A DNA stretch of 51,715 nt, from contig NZ_VOGW01000191.1 in the NCBI RefSeq assembly GCF_007896895.1, positions 50,442-102,156 of the forward strand, written 5' to 3'. The notes under the pieces were generated by a model, which did no database searches, was not told the origin of the DNA, and worked only from the letters and a program-made list of their open reading frames with translations. Below, in pieces: positions 17,495 to 26,017 of the stretch; position 1 is the first letter of the stretch, and each line of letters begins with the position of its first letter. The DNA is from Streptomyces misionensis. Lineage in GTDB: Bacteria; Actinomycetota; Actinomycetes; Streptomycetales; Streptomycetaceae. The translations under genes and the position numbers were made by a program.

Positions 17495-17517
17495 AGGCTA
17501 TCGGGTGGCACTGACAA
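17495..17517 (-). promoter_or_regulatory. RecA-NDp/PafBC-type promoter of ruvC-ruvA-ruvB
   Basis: The minus strand reads TTGTCAGTG, eight bases, TAGCCT. This is a full match to the TTGTCRGTG-N8-TANNNT pattern of the LexA-independent DNA-damage promoter described in mycobacteria and other actinobacteria and controlled there by PafBC. It lies between the yebC terminator and the ruvC start, where the ruv promoter is expected. Confidence 0.8.
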
Positions 17518-17545
17518 CGCCGCGCACCGACGCCCGGCAACGCGA

Positions 17546-17573
17546 CGGGCCGACGGGGTGTCCCGTCGGCCCG
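17546..17573 (-). terminator. Terminator of yebC
   Basis: A 12-bp perfect stem (CGGGCCGACGGG/CCCGTCGGCCCG) with a GTGT tetraloop lies 18 bases past the yebC stop. It insulates the ruv promoter from upstream transcription. Confidence 0.88.
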
Positions 17574-17591
17574 GTCGGACAGTCGTGCGCG

Positions 17592-18344
17592 CTACGCGTC
17601 GACCTTCTCCATGATCTCGTCGCTCACGTCGAAGTTGGCGAAGACGTTCTGCACGTCGTCGCTGTCCTCCAGCGCGTCGATCAGCTTGAAGATCTTCTTG
17701 GCGCCCTCCTCGTCCAGCTCGACCTGCATGGTCGGGACGAAGTTGGCCTCCGCGGAGTCGTAGTCGATGCCGGCCTCCTGGAGGGCGGTGCGGACCGCGA
17801 CCAGGTCGGTGGCCTCGCTGAGCACCTCGAAGGACTCGCCGAGGTCGTTGACCTCCTCGGCACCGGCGTCCAGGACGGCACCGAGCACGTCGTCCTCGGT
17901 CAGCTCGCCCTTGGGGACGATGACGACGCCCTTGCGGTTGAACAGGTACGACACCGAACCGGGGTCGGCCATGGAGCCGCCGTTGCGGGTCATGGCGACA
18001 CGCACGTCGGAGGCGGCGCGGTTGCGGTTGTCGGTGAGGCACTCGATGAGCACCGCGACACCGTTGGGGCCGTAGCCCTCGTACATGATCGTCTCGTAGT
18101 CGGCGCCGCCGGCCTCGAGACCGCCGCCGCGCTTGATCGCGGAGTCGATGTTCTTGTTCGGGACCGACTGCTTCTTGGCCTTCTGGACGGCGTCGTAGAG
18201 CGTCGGGTTGCCGTCGAGGTCGACGCCGCCCATCCGCGCCGCGACCTCGATGTTCTTGATCAGCTTCGCGAAGAGCTTGCCGCGCTTGGCGTCGATCACG
18301 GCCTTCTTGTGCTTCGTCGTAGCCCATTTAGAGTGGCCGGACAT
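17592..18344 (-). CDS. yebC: YebC/PmpR family protein
   Basis: This belongs to the YebC family. Members are reported as transcription regulators, and some as factors that relieve ribosome stalling on proline stretches. The 250-residue protein has the N-terminal signature MSGHSKWATTKHKKAVIDAKRGK and the MYEGYGPNGVAVLIE core, with the full three-domain length. The ATG at 18344 has AAGGAG upstream. It lies 48 bases after pdxT and beside ruvC, the conserved arrangement in many bacteria. Confidence 0.95.
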   Translation of the reverse strand: MSGHSKWATTKHKKAVIDAKRGKLFAKLIKNIEVAARMGGVDLDGNPTLYDAVQKAKKQSVPNKNIDSAIKRGGGLEAGGADYETIMYEGYGPNGVAVLIECLTDNRNRAASDVRVAMTRNGGSMADPGSVSYLFNRKGVVIVPKGELTEDDVLGAVLDAGAEEVNDLGESFEVLSEATDLVAVRTALQEAGIDYDSAEANFVPTMQVELDEEGAKKIFKLIDALEDSDDVQNVFANFDVSDEIMEKVDA

Positions 18345-18392
18345 CTGCCTGTCTCCTTCGCGTAACCCATCTATGAACGAACGCCAGAGATC

Positions 18393-18998
18393 CTACAAGG
18401 ACTCGGGGGCGGCGTCGGCGCGCACCATGTCCACGAACAGGGCGTGCACCCGGTGGTCACCGGTCAGTTCCGGGTGGAACGACGTGGCGAGCGCGTTGCC
18501 CTGGCGGACGGCGACGATGTGGCCGTCGTGCTCGGCGAGCACCTCGGCGTCCGCGCCCACGGACTCCACCCAGGGGGCGCGGATGAAGACGCCCTCCACA
18601 GGATCGCCCGCGACGCCCTGCACGGCGACCGCGGCCTCGAAGGACTCGTTCTGCCGCCCGAAGGCGTTGCGGCGCACGATCATGTCGATGCCGCCGACGG
18701 TCTCCTGGCCCGAGCGCGGGTCGAGGATCTTGTCGGCCAGCATGATCATGCCGGCGCAGGTGCCGTAGACGGGCATGCCGTCGCGCACCCGGGCGCGCAG
18801 CGGCTCCATCACGCCGAAGAGGACTGCCAGCTTGGAGATGGTGGTGGATTCACCGCCGGGCAGGACGAGACCGTCGACCTCGGCGAGTTCCTCGGGGCGC
18901 CGCACCGGCCTGGCCACGGCGTCCGCCGCGGCCAGGGCGATGAGGTGCTCCCGTACGTCGCCCTGGAGGGCCAGGACGCCGATGACAGGAGTGTTCAT
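18393..18998 (-). CDS. pdxT: Pyridoxal 5'-phosphate synthase glutaminase subunit
   Basis: PdxT releases ammonia from glutamine and channels it to PdxS for de novo PLP synthesis. The 201-residue class I glutamine amidotransferase has the nucleophile C81 (YGTCAGMI), the glycine-rich LPGGESTTI, and the His175/Glu177 pair in SFHPELTGD. The ATG at 18998 has no strong Shine-Dalgarno. The 43-base gap to pdxS contains a six-base tandem repeat, which could affect its translation relative to PdxS. Confidence 0.96.
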   Translation of the reverse strand: MNTPVIGVLALQGDVREHLIALAAADAVARPVRRPEELAEVDGLVLPGGESTTISKLAVLFGVMEPLRARVRDGMPVYGTCAGMIMLADKILDPRSGQETVGGIDMIVRRNAFGRQNESFEAAVAVQGVAGDPVEGVFIRAPWVESVGADAEVLAEHDGHIVAVRQGNALATSFHPELTGDHRVHALFVDMVRADAAPESL

Positions 18999-19009
18999 GG
19001 GGTGTCGTA

Positions 19010-19031
19010 CCTGTGCCTGTGCCTGTGCCTG
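19010..19031 (-). repeat. CCTGTG tandem repeat between pdxS and pdxT
   Basis: The plus strand has 3.7 consecutive copies of CCTGTG, read as CACAGG on the coding strand, in the short gap between the pdxS stop and the pdxT start. The nearest AGG-like sequence before pdxT lies inside it. Confidence 0.85.
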
Positions 19032-19041
19032 AGGGCCCGGC

Positions 19042-19947
19042 TCACCAGCCGCGATTCGCGTAGCGCTCGGCCTCGGGGAGGGTGTCGCAGTTGATGCCGA
19101 CCATGGCCTCGCCGAGGTTGCGGGACGCGTCCGCGATGATCTTCGGGTCGTCGTAGAAGGTGGTCGCCTTGACGATGGCGGCGGCGCGCTTGGCGGGGTC
19201 GCCGGACTTGAAGATGCCGGAGCCGACGAACACGCCCTCGGCACCGAGCTGGCGCATCAGGGCCGCGTCGGCCGGGGTGGCCACGCCGCCGGCGGAGAAC
19301 AGCACCACGGGGAGCTTGCCCAGCTCGGCGACCTCCTTGACCAGCTCGTAGGGGGCGCGCAGCTCCTTGGCGGCGGCGTACAGCTCGTTGTTGTCGCAGC
19401 CGCGCAGCTTGGCGATCTCGCCCTTGATCTGGCGCAGGTGGCGCACGGCCTCGACGACGTTGCCGGTGCCGGCCTCGCCCTTGGAGCGGATCATCGCGGC
19501 GCCCTCGGCGATGCGGCGCAGGGCCTCGCCCAGGTTGGTGGCGCCGCAGACGAACGGGGTGGTGAAGGCCCACTTGTCGGAGTGGTTGACCTCGTCGGCC
19601 GGGGTCAGCACCTCGGACTCGTCGATGTAGTCCACGCCGAGGGACTGCAGGACCTGGGCCTCGACGAAGTGGCCGATGCGGGACTTGGCCATGACCGGGA
19701 TCGAGACGGCGTCGATGATGCCCTCGATCATGTCCGGGTCGGACATGCGCGCCACGCCGCCGTCCTTGCGGATGTCGGCCGGGACCCGCTCCAGGGCCAT
19801 GACGGCCACGGCGCCCGCGTCCTCGGCGATCTTCGCCTGCTCCGGGGTGACGACGTCCATGATGACGCCCCCCTTGAGCTGCTCGGCCATGCCGCGCTTC
19901 ACACGGGCGGTGCCGGTCTCGGGAGCCTGGTTCTCGGTGGTGGACAC
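19042..19947 (-). CDS. pdxS: Pyridoxal 5'-phosphate synthase subunit PdxS
   Basis: PdxS is the (beta/alpha)8 synthase that makes PLP from ribose 5-phosphate, glyceraldehyde 3-phosphate and ammonia. The product has 301 residues. The catalytic lysines are visible at K88 (VMAKSRIGHFVEAQ) and K156 (IRSKGEAGTGN), with ALERVPADIRKDGGVARM conserved. The GTG at 19947 is preferred since GAGG precedes it; an in-frame start at 20025 would add residues unlike the family. It forms an operon with pdxT and has a 126-base upstream region for its promoter. Confidence 0.96.
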   Translation of the reverse strand: MSTTENQAPETGTARVKRGMAEQLKGGVIMDVVTPEQAKIAEDAGAVAVMALERVPADIRKDGGVARMSDPDMIEGIIDAVSIPVMAKSRIGHFVEAQVLQSLGVDYIDESEVLTPADEVNHSDKWAFTTPFVCGATNLGEALRRIAEGAAMIRSKGEAGTGNVVEAVRHLRQIKGEIAKLRGCDNNELYAAAKELRAPYELVKEVAELGKLPVVLFSAGGVATPADAALMRQLGAEGVFVGSGIFKSGDPAKRAAAIVKATTFYDDPKIIADASRNLGEAMVGINCDTLPEAERYANRGW

Positions 19948-20073
19948 GGATGACCTCGCTGAAGTGAAAGAGGGTTTCTGCTGACCCGAGGAAACGCGAG
20001 GGAACCAGGCCACAGCAAGGGCCAATGGAAAGGCGGTGGCTCCTTTTCGCTGTGAATGACAGGCGTACGGCCG

Positions 20074-20616
20074 TCAGGCGACCCTTTCCACCAGGGCCGC
20101 GGGGGGTTCGTCGTCCATTTCGAAGGCCAGCGGGAAGGGCGCGTGACCGGCCAGCCGGAACCAGCGGACCTTGCGGTGCTCGCGCAGCCGGCGGGCGGCG
20201 CCGACCGCGTCATTGTGGAAGCGGCGGGCCATCGGCACCCGGCGCACGCTCTCGGCCAGTTCACGGGCCGCGTCCTCGCCGCCGGGGGCCTCGCGCAGCG
20301 CCTCCACCTGGGCCGGCTCCCCGAACACCGCGCGCAGGGCCTGGCTCAGCTCGCTCTCGGCGACCTCCCGCTGCTCCTCCTCGGCCTGCCGGGCGGCGTG
20401 CGCGGCCTCGTACAGCACGATCGAGGCGGCCGGGTCCAGCACGCCCGAGGTGGCGAGTTCCTGGGCCACCGAGGCCCGGCGCAGCAACTGGGCGTCGAGC
20501 GCGGCCCGGGCGGCGTCCATCCGTACGTGCAGCCGGTCCAGCCGGCCGGCGGTCCAGCTCAGGTAGACGCCGATCGCGAGCAGGGCGACGAGGATCCAGA
20601 TGAGGGTTGCGGTCAC
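20074..20616 (-). CDS. LemA-like conserved membrane protein
   Basis: This 180-residue protein has one N-terminal membrane helix (TLIWILVALLAIGVYLSW, res 4-21) followed by a long helical region. The segment RMDAARAALDAQLLRRASVAQELA and the later ARRFHNDAVGAARRLRE resemble the LemA fold (an amphipathic helical bundle anchored at the N-terminus), but similarity is moderate. The GTG at 20616 has a weak ribosome binding site. It sits between pimA and pdxS, where Streptomyces species keep a conserved hypothetical protein. The function is unknown. Confidence 0.75.
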   Translation of the reverse strand: MTATLIWILVALLAIGVYLSWTAGRLDRLHVRMDAARAALDAQLLRRASVAQELATSGVLDPAASIVLYEAAHAARQAEEEQREVAESELSQALRAVFGEPAQVEALREAPGGEDAARELAESVRRVPMARRFHNDAVGAARRLREHRKVRWFRLAGHAPFPLAFEMDDEPPAALVERVA

Positions 20617-20650
20617 GCCGGAAGGCTATCGGTCCCGGCGCGGGGCCCCG

Positions 20651-20667
20651 GAGGCCGTCGCGGCCTC
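20651..20667 (-). terminator. Hairpin downstream of pimA
   Basis: A 7-bp stem (GAGGCCG/CGGCCTC) with a TCG loop lies about 75 bases past the pimA stop on the minus strand. It is a modest candidate terminator for the pgsA-acyltransferase-pimA unit. Confidence 0.5.
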
Positions 20668-20743
20668 CTCGCCGGCGAACGCCGCCGCACCGGGGCGGCG
20701 CCCGCAGGCGCACACCGGCCGGCCGTGGAGGGCCGCCCCCGTC

Positions 20744-21907
20744 TCAGTCGCGGGCCAGTCCGAAGCGGGCCCGCAGACCCGTGGTGCGTTCGTCCGCGGC
20801 GACCGCGGTCGTGCCGTCGGTGACCGTCTCGTAGACGGACAGGATGTCCGCGCCGACGGTGGACCAGTCGAAGCGGCGGACGTGCGCGCTGCCGCGCTCG
20901 CGCAGCGCGGCCCGGCGTTCCGGGTCGGCCAGCAGCCGGACGGCGGCGTCGGCGAGCGCGTCCGCGTCCTCGTTGGCGAACACCTCGCCGGCCCGGCCCT
21001 GGTCGAGGACCTGGACGAAGGCGTCGAGGTCCGAGGCGAGCACGGGGGCGCCCGCGGACATGGCCTCGACCAGGATGATCCCGAAGCTCTCGCCGCCGGT
21101 GTTGGGCGCGAGGTACAGGTCGACGCTGCGCAGCAGCCGGGCCTTGTCCTCGTCGCTGACCATGCCCAGGAACTCCACACGGGAGCGCAACTGCCGCGGC
21201 AGGCTCTCGACGGCGGCCTCCTCGTCACCCCGGCCCGCGACCAGGAGGCGCGCGCCGGGCCGGGCGGCCAGGATCTTCGGCAGGGCCTTCATCAGGACGG
21301 GCAGGCCCTTGCGCGGCTCGTCGATGCGGCCGATGAAGCCGATGGTCTCCCCCTGCCACTCCGGCTTGGGCTCGGCCTCGGCGAAGAAGTCGACGTCGAC
21401 CCCGTTGGGGATGACCACCGCGTCCCCGCCCAGGTGCTCGACCAGGGTGCGGCGGGCGTACTCGCTCACCGCGATCCGGGCGCTGATCTTCTCCAGCGCG
21501 GCCTGGAGGATCGAGTAGGCGGCGATCATCGCCCGGGAGCGCGGGTTGGAGGTGTGGAACGTGGCCACGATCGGGCCCTGCGCGGCCCAGCAGGTGAGCA
21601 GGCCCAGCGAGGGCGAGGTCGGCTCGTGGATGTGGACCACGTCGAAGGCGCCGTCGTGCAGCCAGCGCCGCACCCGCGCGGCCGACAGGAAGCCGAAGTT
21701 CAGCCGGGCCACCGAGCCGTTGTACGGGACCGGGACCGCGCGCCCGGCGGAGACGACGTACGGCGGCAGCGGGGTGTCGTCGTCGGCCGGGGCGAGCACG
21801 GAGACCTCGTGGCCGACGCGGAGGAAGTACTCGGCGAGGTCGCGGATGTGGAACTGGACGCCGCCGGGCACGTCCCAGGAGTACGGGCAGACGATCCCGA
21901 TTCTCAC
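20744..21907 (-). CDS. pimA: GT4 glycosyltransferase, phosphatidylinositol mannosyltransferase PimA-like
   Basis: This is expected to transfer the first mannose from GDP-mannose to phosphatidylinositol at the inner membrane face. The 387-residue GT-B protein begins MRIGIVCPYSWDVPGGVQFH. It has the FIGRIDEPRKGL hinge and the EX7E motif (GESFGIILVEAMSAG), all typical of PimA. The GTG start at 21907 overlaps the acyltransferase stop by four bases (GTGA) and has GAAGGGA upstream. The context with pgsA and the acyltransferase supports the assignment. Confidence 0.92.
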   Translation of the reverse strand: MRIGIVCPYSWDVPGGVQFHIRDLAEYFLRVGHEVSVLAPADDDTPLPPYVVSAGRAVPVPYNGSVARLNFGFLSAARVRRWLHDGAFDVVHIHEPTSPSLGLLTCWAAQGPIVATFHTSNPRSRAMIAAYSILQAALEKISARIAVSEYARRTLVEHLGGDAVVIPNGVDVDFFAEAEPKPEWQGETIGFIGRIDEPRKGLPVLMKALPKILAARPGARLLVAGRGDEEAAVESLPRQLRSRVEFLGMVSDEDKARLLRSVDLYLAPNTGGESFGIILVEAMSAGAPVLASDLDAFVQVLDQGRAGEVFANEDADALADAAVRLLADPERRAALRERGSAHVRRFDWSTVGADILSVYETVTDGTTAVAADERTTGLRARFGLARD

Positions 21908-22812
21908 GAGGGTCCCTTCGCGGGGTCGAGGTCGGCGAGCCACAGCCGTTGGAGCATGTGCCAGTCCTCCGGGTGCTCGGCGATCCCGGTGGCGAAGGCG
22001 TCGGCCAGGGCCTGTGTCATGACGGACGTCTTCTCGGCCCGGGTGCCCGACTCCGGTACCTCGATCGCCGGATGCACCTGCCCGCGCATGACGGGCGAGT
22101 CGTCGTACCAGAGGGTCACCGGCAGCAGCAGGGCGCCGGTGTGCTGGGCGAGCAGCGCGGGGCCCGCGGGCATCCGGGCCCGCTCGCCGAAGAAGTCGAC
22201 CTCCACGCCGGAGGCGGACAGGTCGCGGTCGGCGACCAGGCAGACCAGGCCGCCGTCGCGCAGCCGCCGGGCCAGGGTGCCGAAGGCGGAGCCGCCGCTG
22301 TGCGGCAGCACCTCCATGCCGAGGCCCTCGCGGTAGGCGACGAAGCGGTCGTAGAGCGTCTCGGGCTTGAGGCGCTCGGCGACCGTGGTGAACGGGGTGC
22401 GCAGCGCCGTGGTGACCCAGGCGCCGGCCAGGTCCCAGTTGGCCAGGTGCGGCAGGGCGAGGATCACGCCCTTGCCGGCGTCGAGGCCCTCGGTCAGGTG
22501 GTGGACGTCCTTGGGGTCGAAGCCCGTCCGGATCCGCTCGGCGCTCCACGCGGGCAGCCGGAAGGACTCCATCCAGTAGCGCAGGTAGGAGCGCATGCCC
22601 GCGCGGGACAGCTCGGCCAGCCGCTCGGGACCGGCGCCGGGCACCACCCGCGCGTAGTTCGACTCCAGGCGCAGTACGCCCTTGCCGCGCCGTTTCCAGG
22701 CGATGTCGGCGACGGTCCGCCCGAGGCGGGCCGCGGCCGGCTCCGGAAGCTTCTTGACCGTGCTCCAGCCCGCGCCGTACAGCGCGTCGGTCAGCCGGTC
22801 CGCGGTGTTCAC
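21904..22812 (-). CDS. Phosphatidylinositol mannoside acyltransferase (PatA-like, LPLAT family)
   Basis: This acylates phosphatidylinositol mannoside, using the HtrB/LpxL-type lysophospholipid acyltransferase fold. It has 302 residues. The catalytic HX4D motif is in LPHLANWDLAG (near residue 128), and a later GLVCLVADRDLSASGVEVDFFG segment matches the family. The GTG at 22812 overlaps the pgsA stop (GTGA), and its own stop overlaps the pimA start. All three proteins are therefore translated from one coupled message. Confidence 0.92.
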   Translation of the reverse strand: MNTADRLTDALYGAGWSTVKKLPEPAAARLGRTVADIAWKRRGKGVLRLESNYARVVPGAGPERLAELSRAGMRSYLRYWMESFRLPAWSAERIRTGFDPKDVHHLTEGLDAGKGVILALPHLANWDLAGAWVTTALRTPFTTVAERLKPETLYDRFVAYREGLGMEVLPHSGGSAFGTLARRLRDGGLVCLVADRDLSASGVEVDFFGERARMPAGPALLAQHTGALLLPVTLWYDDSPVMRGQVHPAIEVPESGTRAEKTSVMTQALADAFATGIAEHPEDWHMLQRLWLADLDPAKGPS

Positions 22813-23471
22813 TGGGCCGCCCCGCTGTCCTGCCGGGCCGCCGCCTCCGCCTCGGCGGACTCGCGGCGCACGGTGACGACACGCTGGACCAGGGTGACCA
22901 GGCTGCCCGCGGCGACGACCCACAGAGCGATCGGCAGCAGCCACTGGATGCCCGGCACACCGAACGTGTGCAGGCCCGCGAAACCGGCCGCCACCAGGGA
23001 GATCACCAGGCGCTCGGCCCGCTCGACCAGACCGTTGACGGCGACCGGGAGGCCGATCGACTCGCCGCGCGCCTTGGTGTACGACACCACCTGGCCGCTG
23101 GCCAGGCAGAAGATCGACACCGCGCACAGCACATCGTTGTTCCCGTGGCCCGCGTACCAGAGCGCGAAGCCGCCGAAGATCGCGCCGTCGGCGACCCGGT
23201 CCAGGGTGGAGTCCAGGAAGGCCCCCCAGCGGCTGGAGCGGCCCAGCTGCCGGGCCATGTTGCCGTCGACCAGGTCGGAGAAGACGAACAGGGTGATCAC
23301 GACCGTGCCCCAGAAGAACTCGCCCCGGGGGTAGAAGACCAGCGCGCCCGCCACCACACCCGCCGTGCCGATCAGCGTGACCGTGTCGGGGCTCACCCCC
23401 CGCCGGATGAGAAACGCGGCGAACGGTGTGAGGACACGCGTGAAGAATGCACGCGCGTACTTGTTCAGCAT
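22809..23471 (-). CDS. pgsA: Phosphatidylinositol phosphate synthase (CDP-alcohol phosphotransferase)
   Basis: This makes phosphatidylinositol phosphate from CDP-diacylglycerol and inositol phosphate, the first step of the inositol lipid pathway in actinobacteria. It has 220 residues and about six helices. The CDP-alcohol motif is perfect: D66-LV-D69-G70-NM-A73-R74, then G83-AFL-D87-STL-D91. The ATG at 23471 (MLNKYARAFF) is chosen because GGGAAGG precedes it and it matches the length of mycobacterial PgsA1. In-frame starts at 23528 and 23564 would add 19-31 residues without good sites. Confidence 0.93.
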   Translation of the reverse strand: MLNKYARAFFTRVLTPFAAFLIRRGVSPDTVTLIGTAGVVAGALVFYPRGEFFWGTVVITLFVFSDLVDGNMARQLGRSSRWGAFLDSTLDRVADGAIFGGFALWYAGHGNNDVLCAVSIFCLASGQVVSYTKARGESIGLPVAVNGLVERAERLVISLVAAGFAGLHTFGVPGIQWLLPIALWVVAAGSLVTLVQRVVTVRRESAEAEAAARQDSGAAQ

Positions 23472-23744
23472 GGCCTTCCCGACGGTCGGTGTCGCGCCGC
23501 GGCCCGTGATGGCCGCCGGCTGGCCCATCGTAGCCACGCGCGCGTACGCGTGGCGGGCGGGCACCCGCAGCCCGTGCGCACAAGCGGTGCGCGCGCCCGC
23601 CCCCGGCGGGATCGGGCCCGCCGTATGGACGCGAGGTGACGGGAGTGGAAAGCTCGAATAACCGCGGGCGTCGCCGAAGCCGCCACAGCACGCGGTTCGC
23701 GTGTCCGCGCCCCGATGACCTCACCGTGTACGGGAGGCAGGATC

Positions 23745-25943
23745 ATGGGCGACAAGACTCAGACACACCCCGGGGCCGCCGGCAGGGCTCTGGCGGCCGA
23801 CCAACCCGCGTCCGTACGGAATGTGGTGCTGGTCGGCCACTCCGGATCGGGCAAGACCACGCTCGTGGAGGCCCTCGCGCTGACCGCGGGGGCGGTGAAC
23901 CGGGCGGGCCGCGTGGAGGACGGCGGCACCGTCTCCGACTACGACGAGATAGAGCACCGGCAGCAGCGCTCGGTGCAGCTGTCCCTGGTGCCGGTCGAGT
24001 GGGACGGCATCAAGATCAACCTTCTCGACACCCCCGGCTACGCGGACTTCGTCGGGGAGCTGCGGGCCGGTCTGCGCGCCGCGGACGCGGCCCTCTTCGT
24101 CGTCTCGGCCTCGGACGGGGTGGACGGCTCGACCCGCATGGTGTGGGAGGAGTGCGCGGCCGTCGGCATGCCCCGCGCCATCGTGGTCACGCACCTGGAG
24201 GCGGCCCGCGCCGACTTCGAGGAGATGACCCGGATCTGCGCGCAGGCCTTCGGCGGGGACGACCCCGACGCGGTGCTGCCGCTGTACCTGCCGCTGCGCG
24301 GCCCCGAGGGCCCCGACGGGCACGCCCCCGTGACCGGACTGGTGGGGCTGCTCACCCGCAGGCTGTTCGACTACTCGACCGGCGAGCGCAAGGAGTCCGA
24401 ACCCGGCGCGGACCAGCTGCCGGACCTGGACGAGGCCCGCAACCGGCTCATCGAGGGGATCATCGCCGAGAGCGAGGACGAGACCCTGATGGACCGCTAC
24501 CTCGGCGGCGAGCAGGTCGAGGTCAAGACCCTGATCCAGGACCTGGAACGGGCCGTGGCGCGCGGCAGCTTCTTCCCGGTGCTGGCCGCCGCCCCCGCCG
24601 CGGAGGGCGCCCGCCAGGGCCTGGGCACGGTGGAACTGCTGGACCTGATCACCGGCGGCTTCCCCACCCCCTTCGAGCACCCGGTGCCCGGCGTGACCAG
24701 CGTCGACGGCACCCCGCGCACGCTCGCGCCCTGCGACACCGAGGGACCGCTGGTCGCCGAGGTCGTCCGGACCGCCTCCGATCCGTACGTCGGCCGGATC
24801 TCGCTGGTCCGCGTGTTCTCCGGCACGCTGCGTCCCGACCGGACGGTGCACGTCTCCGGGCACGGTCTGACCGACCGGGGCCACGAGGACCACGACGTGG
24901 ACGAGAAGATCGGCGCCCTGTCCATGGCCTTCGGCAAACAGCAGCGGCCGGTCACCCACGCGGTCGCCGGCGACCTGGTGTGCGTGGCCAAGCTCACCCG
25001 CGCCGAGACCGGCGACACGCTCTCCGCGAAGGACGACCCGCTCCTGATGGAGCCCTGGCAGATGCCCGATCCGCTGCTCCCGGTCGCCATCCGGGCGCAC
25101 AGCAAGGCCGACGAGGACAAGCTGTCACAGGGCCTGTCCCGGCTGGTCGCCGAGGACCCCACGATGCGCCTGGAGCAGAACCAGGACACCCACCAGGTGG
25201 TGCTGTGGTGCCTGGGCGAGGCGCACGCGGACGTCGCGCTGGAACGGCTGCGCAGCCGCTACGGCGTCCAGGTCGACGTCGTCCCGCACAAGGTCTCGCT
25301 GCGGGAGACGTTCGCGACCAGGGCGACCGGGCGCGGCCGGCACGTCAAGCAGTCCGGTGGGCACGGCCAGTACGCCATCTGCGAGATCGAGGTGGAGCCG
25401 CTGCCGGGCGGCTCGGGCATCGAGTTCGTGGACAAGGTGGTCGGCGGCGCGGTGCCGCGCCAGTTCATCCCGTCCGTGGAGAAGGGCGTGCGGGCCCAGG
25501 CCGCCAAGGGCGTCGCCGCCGGACATCCGCTCGTGGACGTACGGGTCACGCTGCTCGACGGCAAGGCGCACTCGGTGGACTCCTCCGACGCCGCCTTCCA
25601 GACCGCGGGCGCGCTCGCCCTGCGCGAGGCCGCCGCCGACGCGAAGATCCATCTGCTGGAGCCGGTCGCCGAGGTGAGCGTGCTGGTGGGCGACGACTAC
25701 GTGGGCGCCGTGATGAGCGATCTGTCGGGCCGGCGCGGCCGGCTCCTCGGCACCGAACAGGTGGGTTCCGGGCGCACCCTGATCCGCGCCGAGGTGCCCG
25801 AGTTCGAGATCGGCCGGTGCGCCGTCGACCTGCGCTCGCTGTCGCACGGCACGGCCCGCTTCGACCGGGCGTACGCGCGGCACGAGCCGATGCCGCCGCA
25901 GATCGCCGAACGGATTCGCGAACAGGGCGGGGACGAGGGCTAG
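23745..25943 (+). CDS. Elongation factor G-like translational GTPase (EF-G2 type)
   Basis: This is an EF-G paralogue of 732 residues with the five-domain layout. The G1 loop is GHSGSGKT (31-38) and G3 is DTPG (95-98). The G4 site that normally reads NKxD is THLE (149-152), so guanine recognition is probably altered. Domain IV still has the QSGGHGQYA-type loop. This is the class of EF-G2/FusA2 proteins in mycobacteria and Streptomyces, for which loss of GTPase activity has been reported. The ATG at 23745 has GGGAGG upstream; an ATG at 23715 lacks one. It is divergent from pgsA. Confidence 0.92.
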   Translation: MGDKTQTHPGAAGRALAADQPASVRNVVLVGHSGSGKTTLVEALALTAGAVNRAGRVEDGGTVSDYDEIEHRQQRSVQLSLVPVEWDGIKINLLDTPGYADFVGELRAGLRAADAALFVVSASDGVDGSTRMVWEECAAVGMPRAIVVTHLEAARADFEEMTRICAQAFGGDDPDAVLPLYLPLRGPEGPDGHAPVTGLVGLLTRRLFDYSTGERKESEPGADQLPDLDEARNRLIEGIIAESEDETLMDRYLGGEQVEVKTLIQDLERAVARGSFFPVLAAAPAAEGARQGLGTVELLDLITGGFPTPFEHPVPGVTSVDGTPRTLAPCDTEGPLVAEVVRTASDPYVGRISLVRVFSGTLRPDRTVHVSGHGLTDRGHEDHDVDEKIGALSMAFGKQQRPVTHAVAGDLVCVAKLTRAETGDTLSAKDDPLLMEPWQMPDPLLPVAIRAHSKADEDKLSQGLSRLVAEDPTMRLEQNQDTHQVVLWCLGEAHADVALERLRSRYGVQVDVVPHKVSLRETFATRATGRGRHVKQSGGHGQYAICEIEVEPLPGGSGIEFVDKVVGGAVPRQFIPSVEKGVRAQAAKGVAAGHPLVDVRVTLLDGKAHSVDSSDAAFQTAGALALREAAADAKIHLLEPVAEVSVLVGDDYVGAVMSDLSGRRGRLLGTEQVGSGRTLIRAEVPEFEIGRCAVDLRSLSHGTARFDRAYARHEPMPPQIAERIREQGGDEG

Positions 25944-26017
25944 GGTCTTCCGTTTGGATCAGGCCGGATCAGGGAGCGGGCTCTGGTGCCGTGCATCGCA
26001 AGGCGGAGGAGGGCGCC

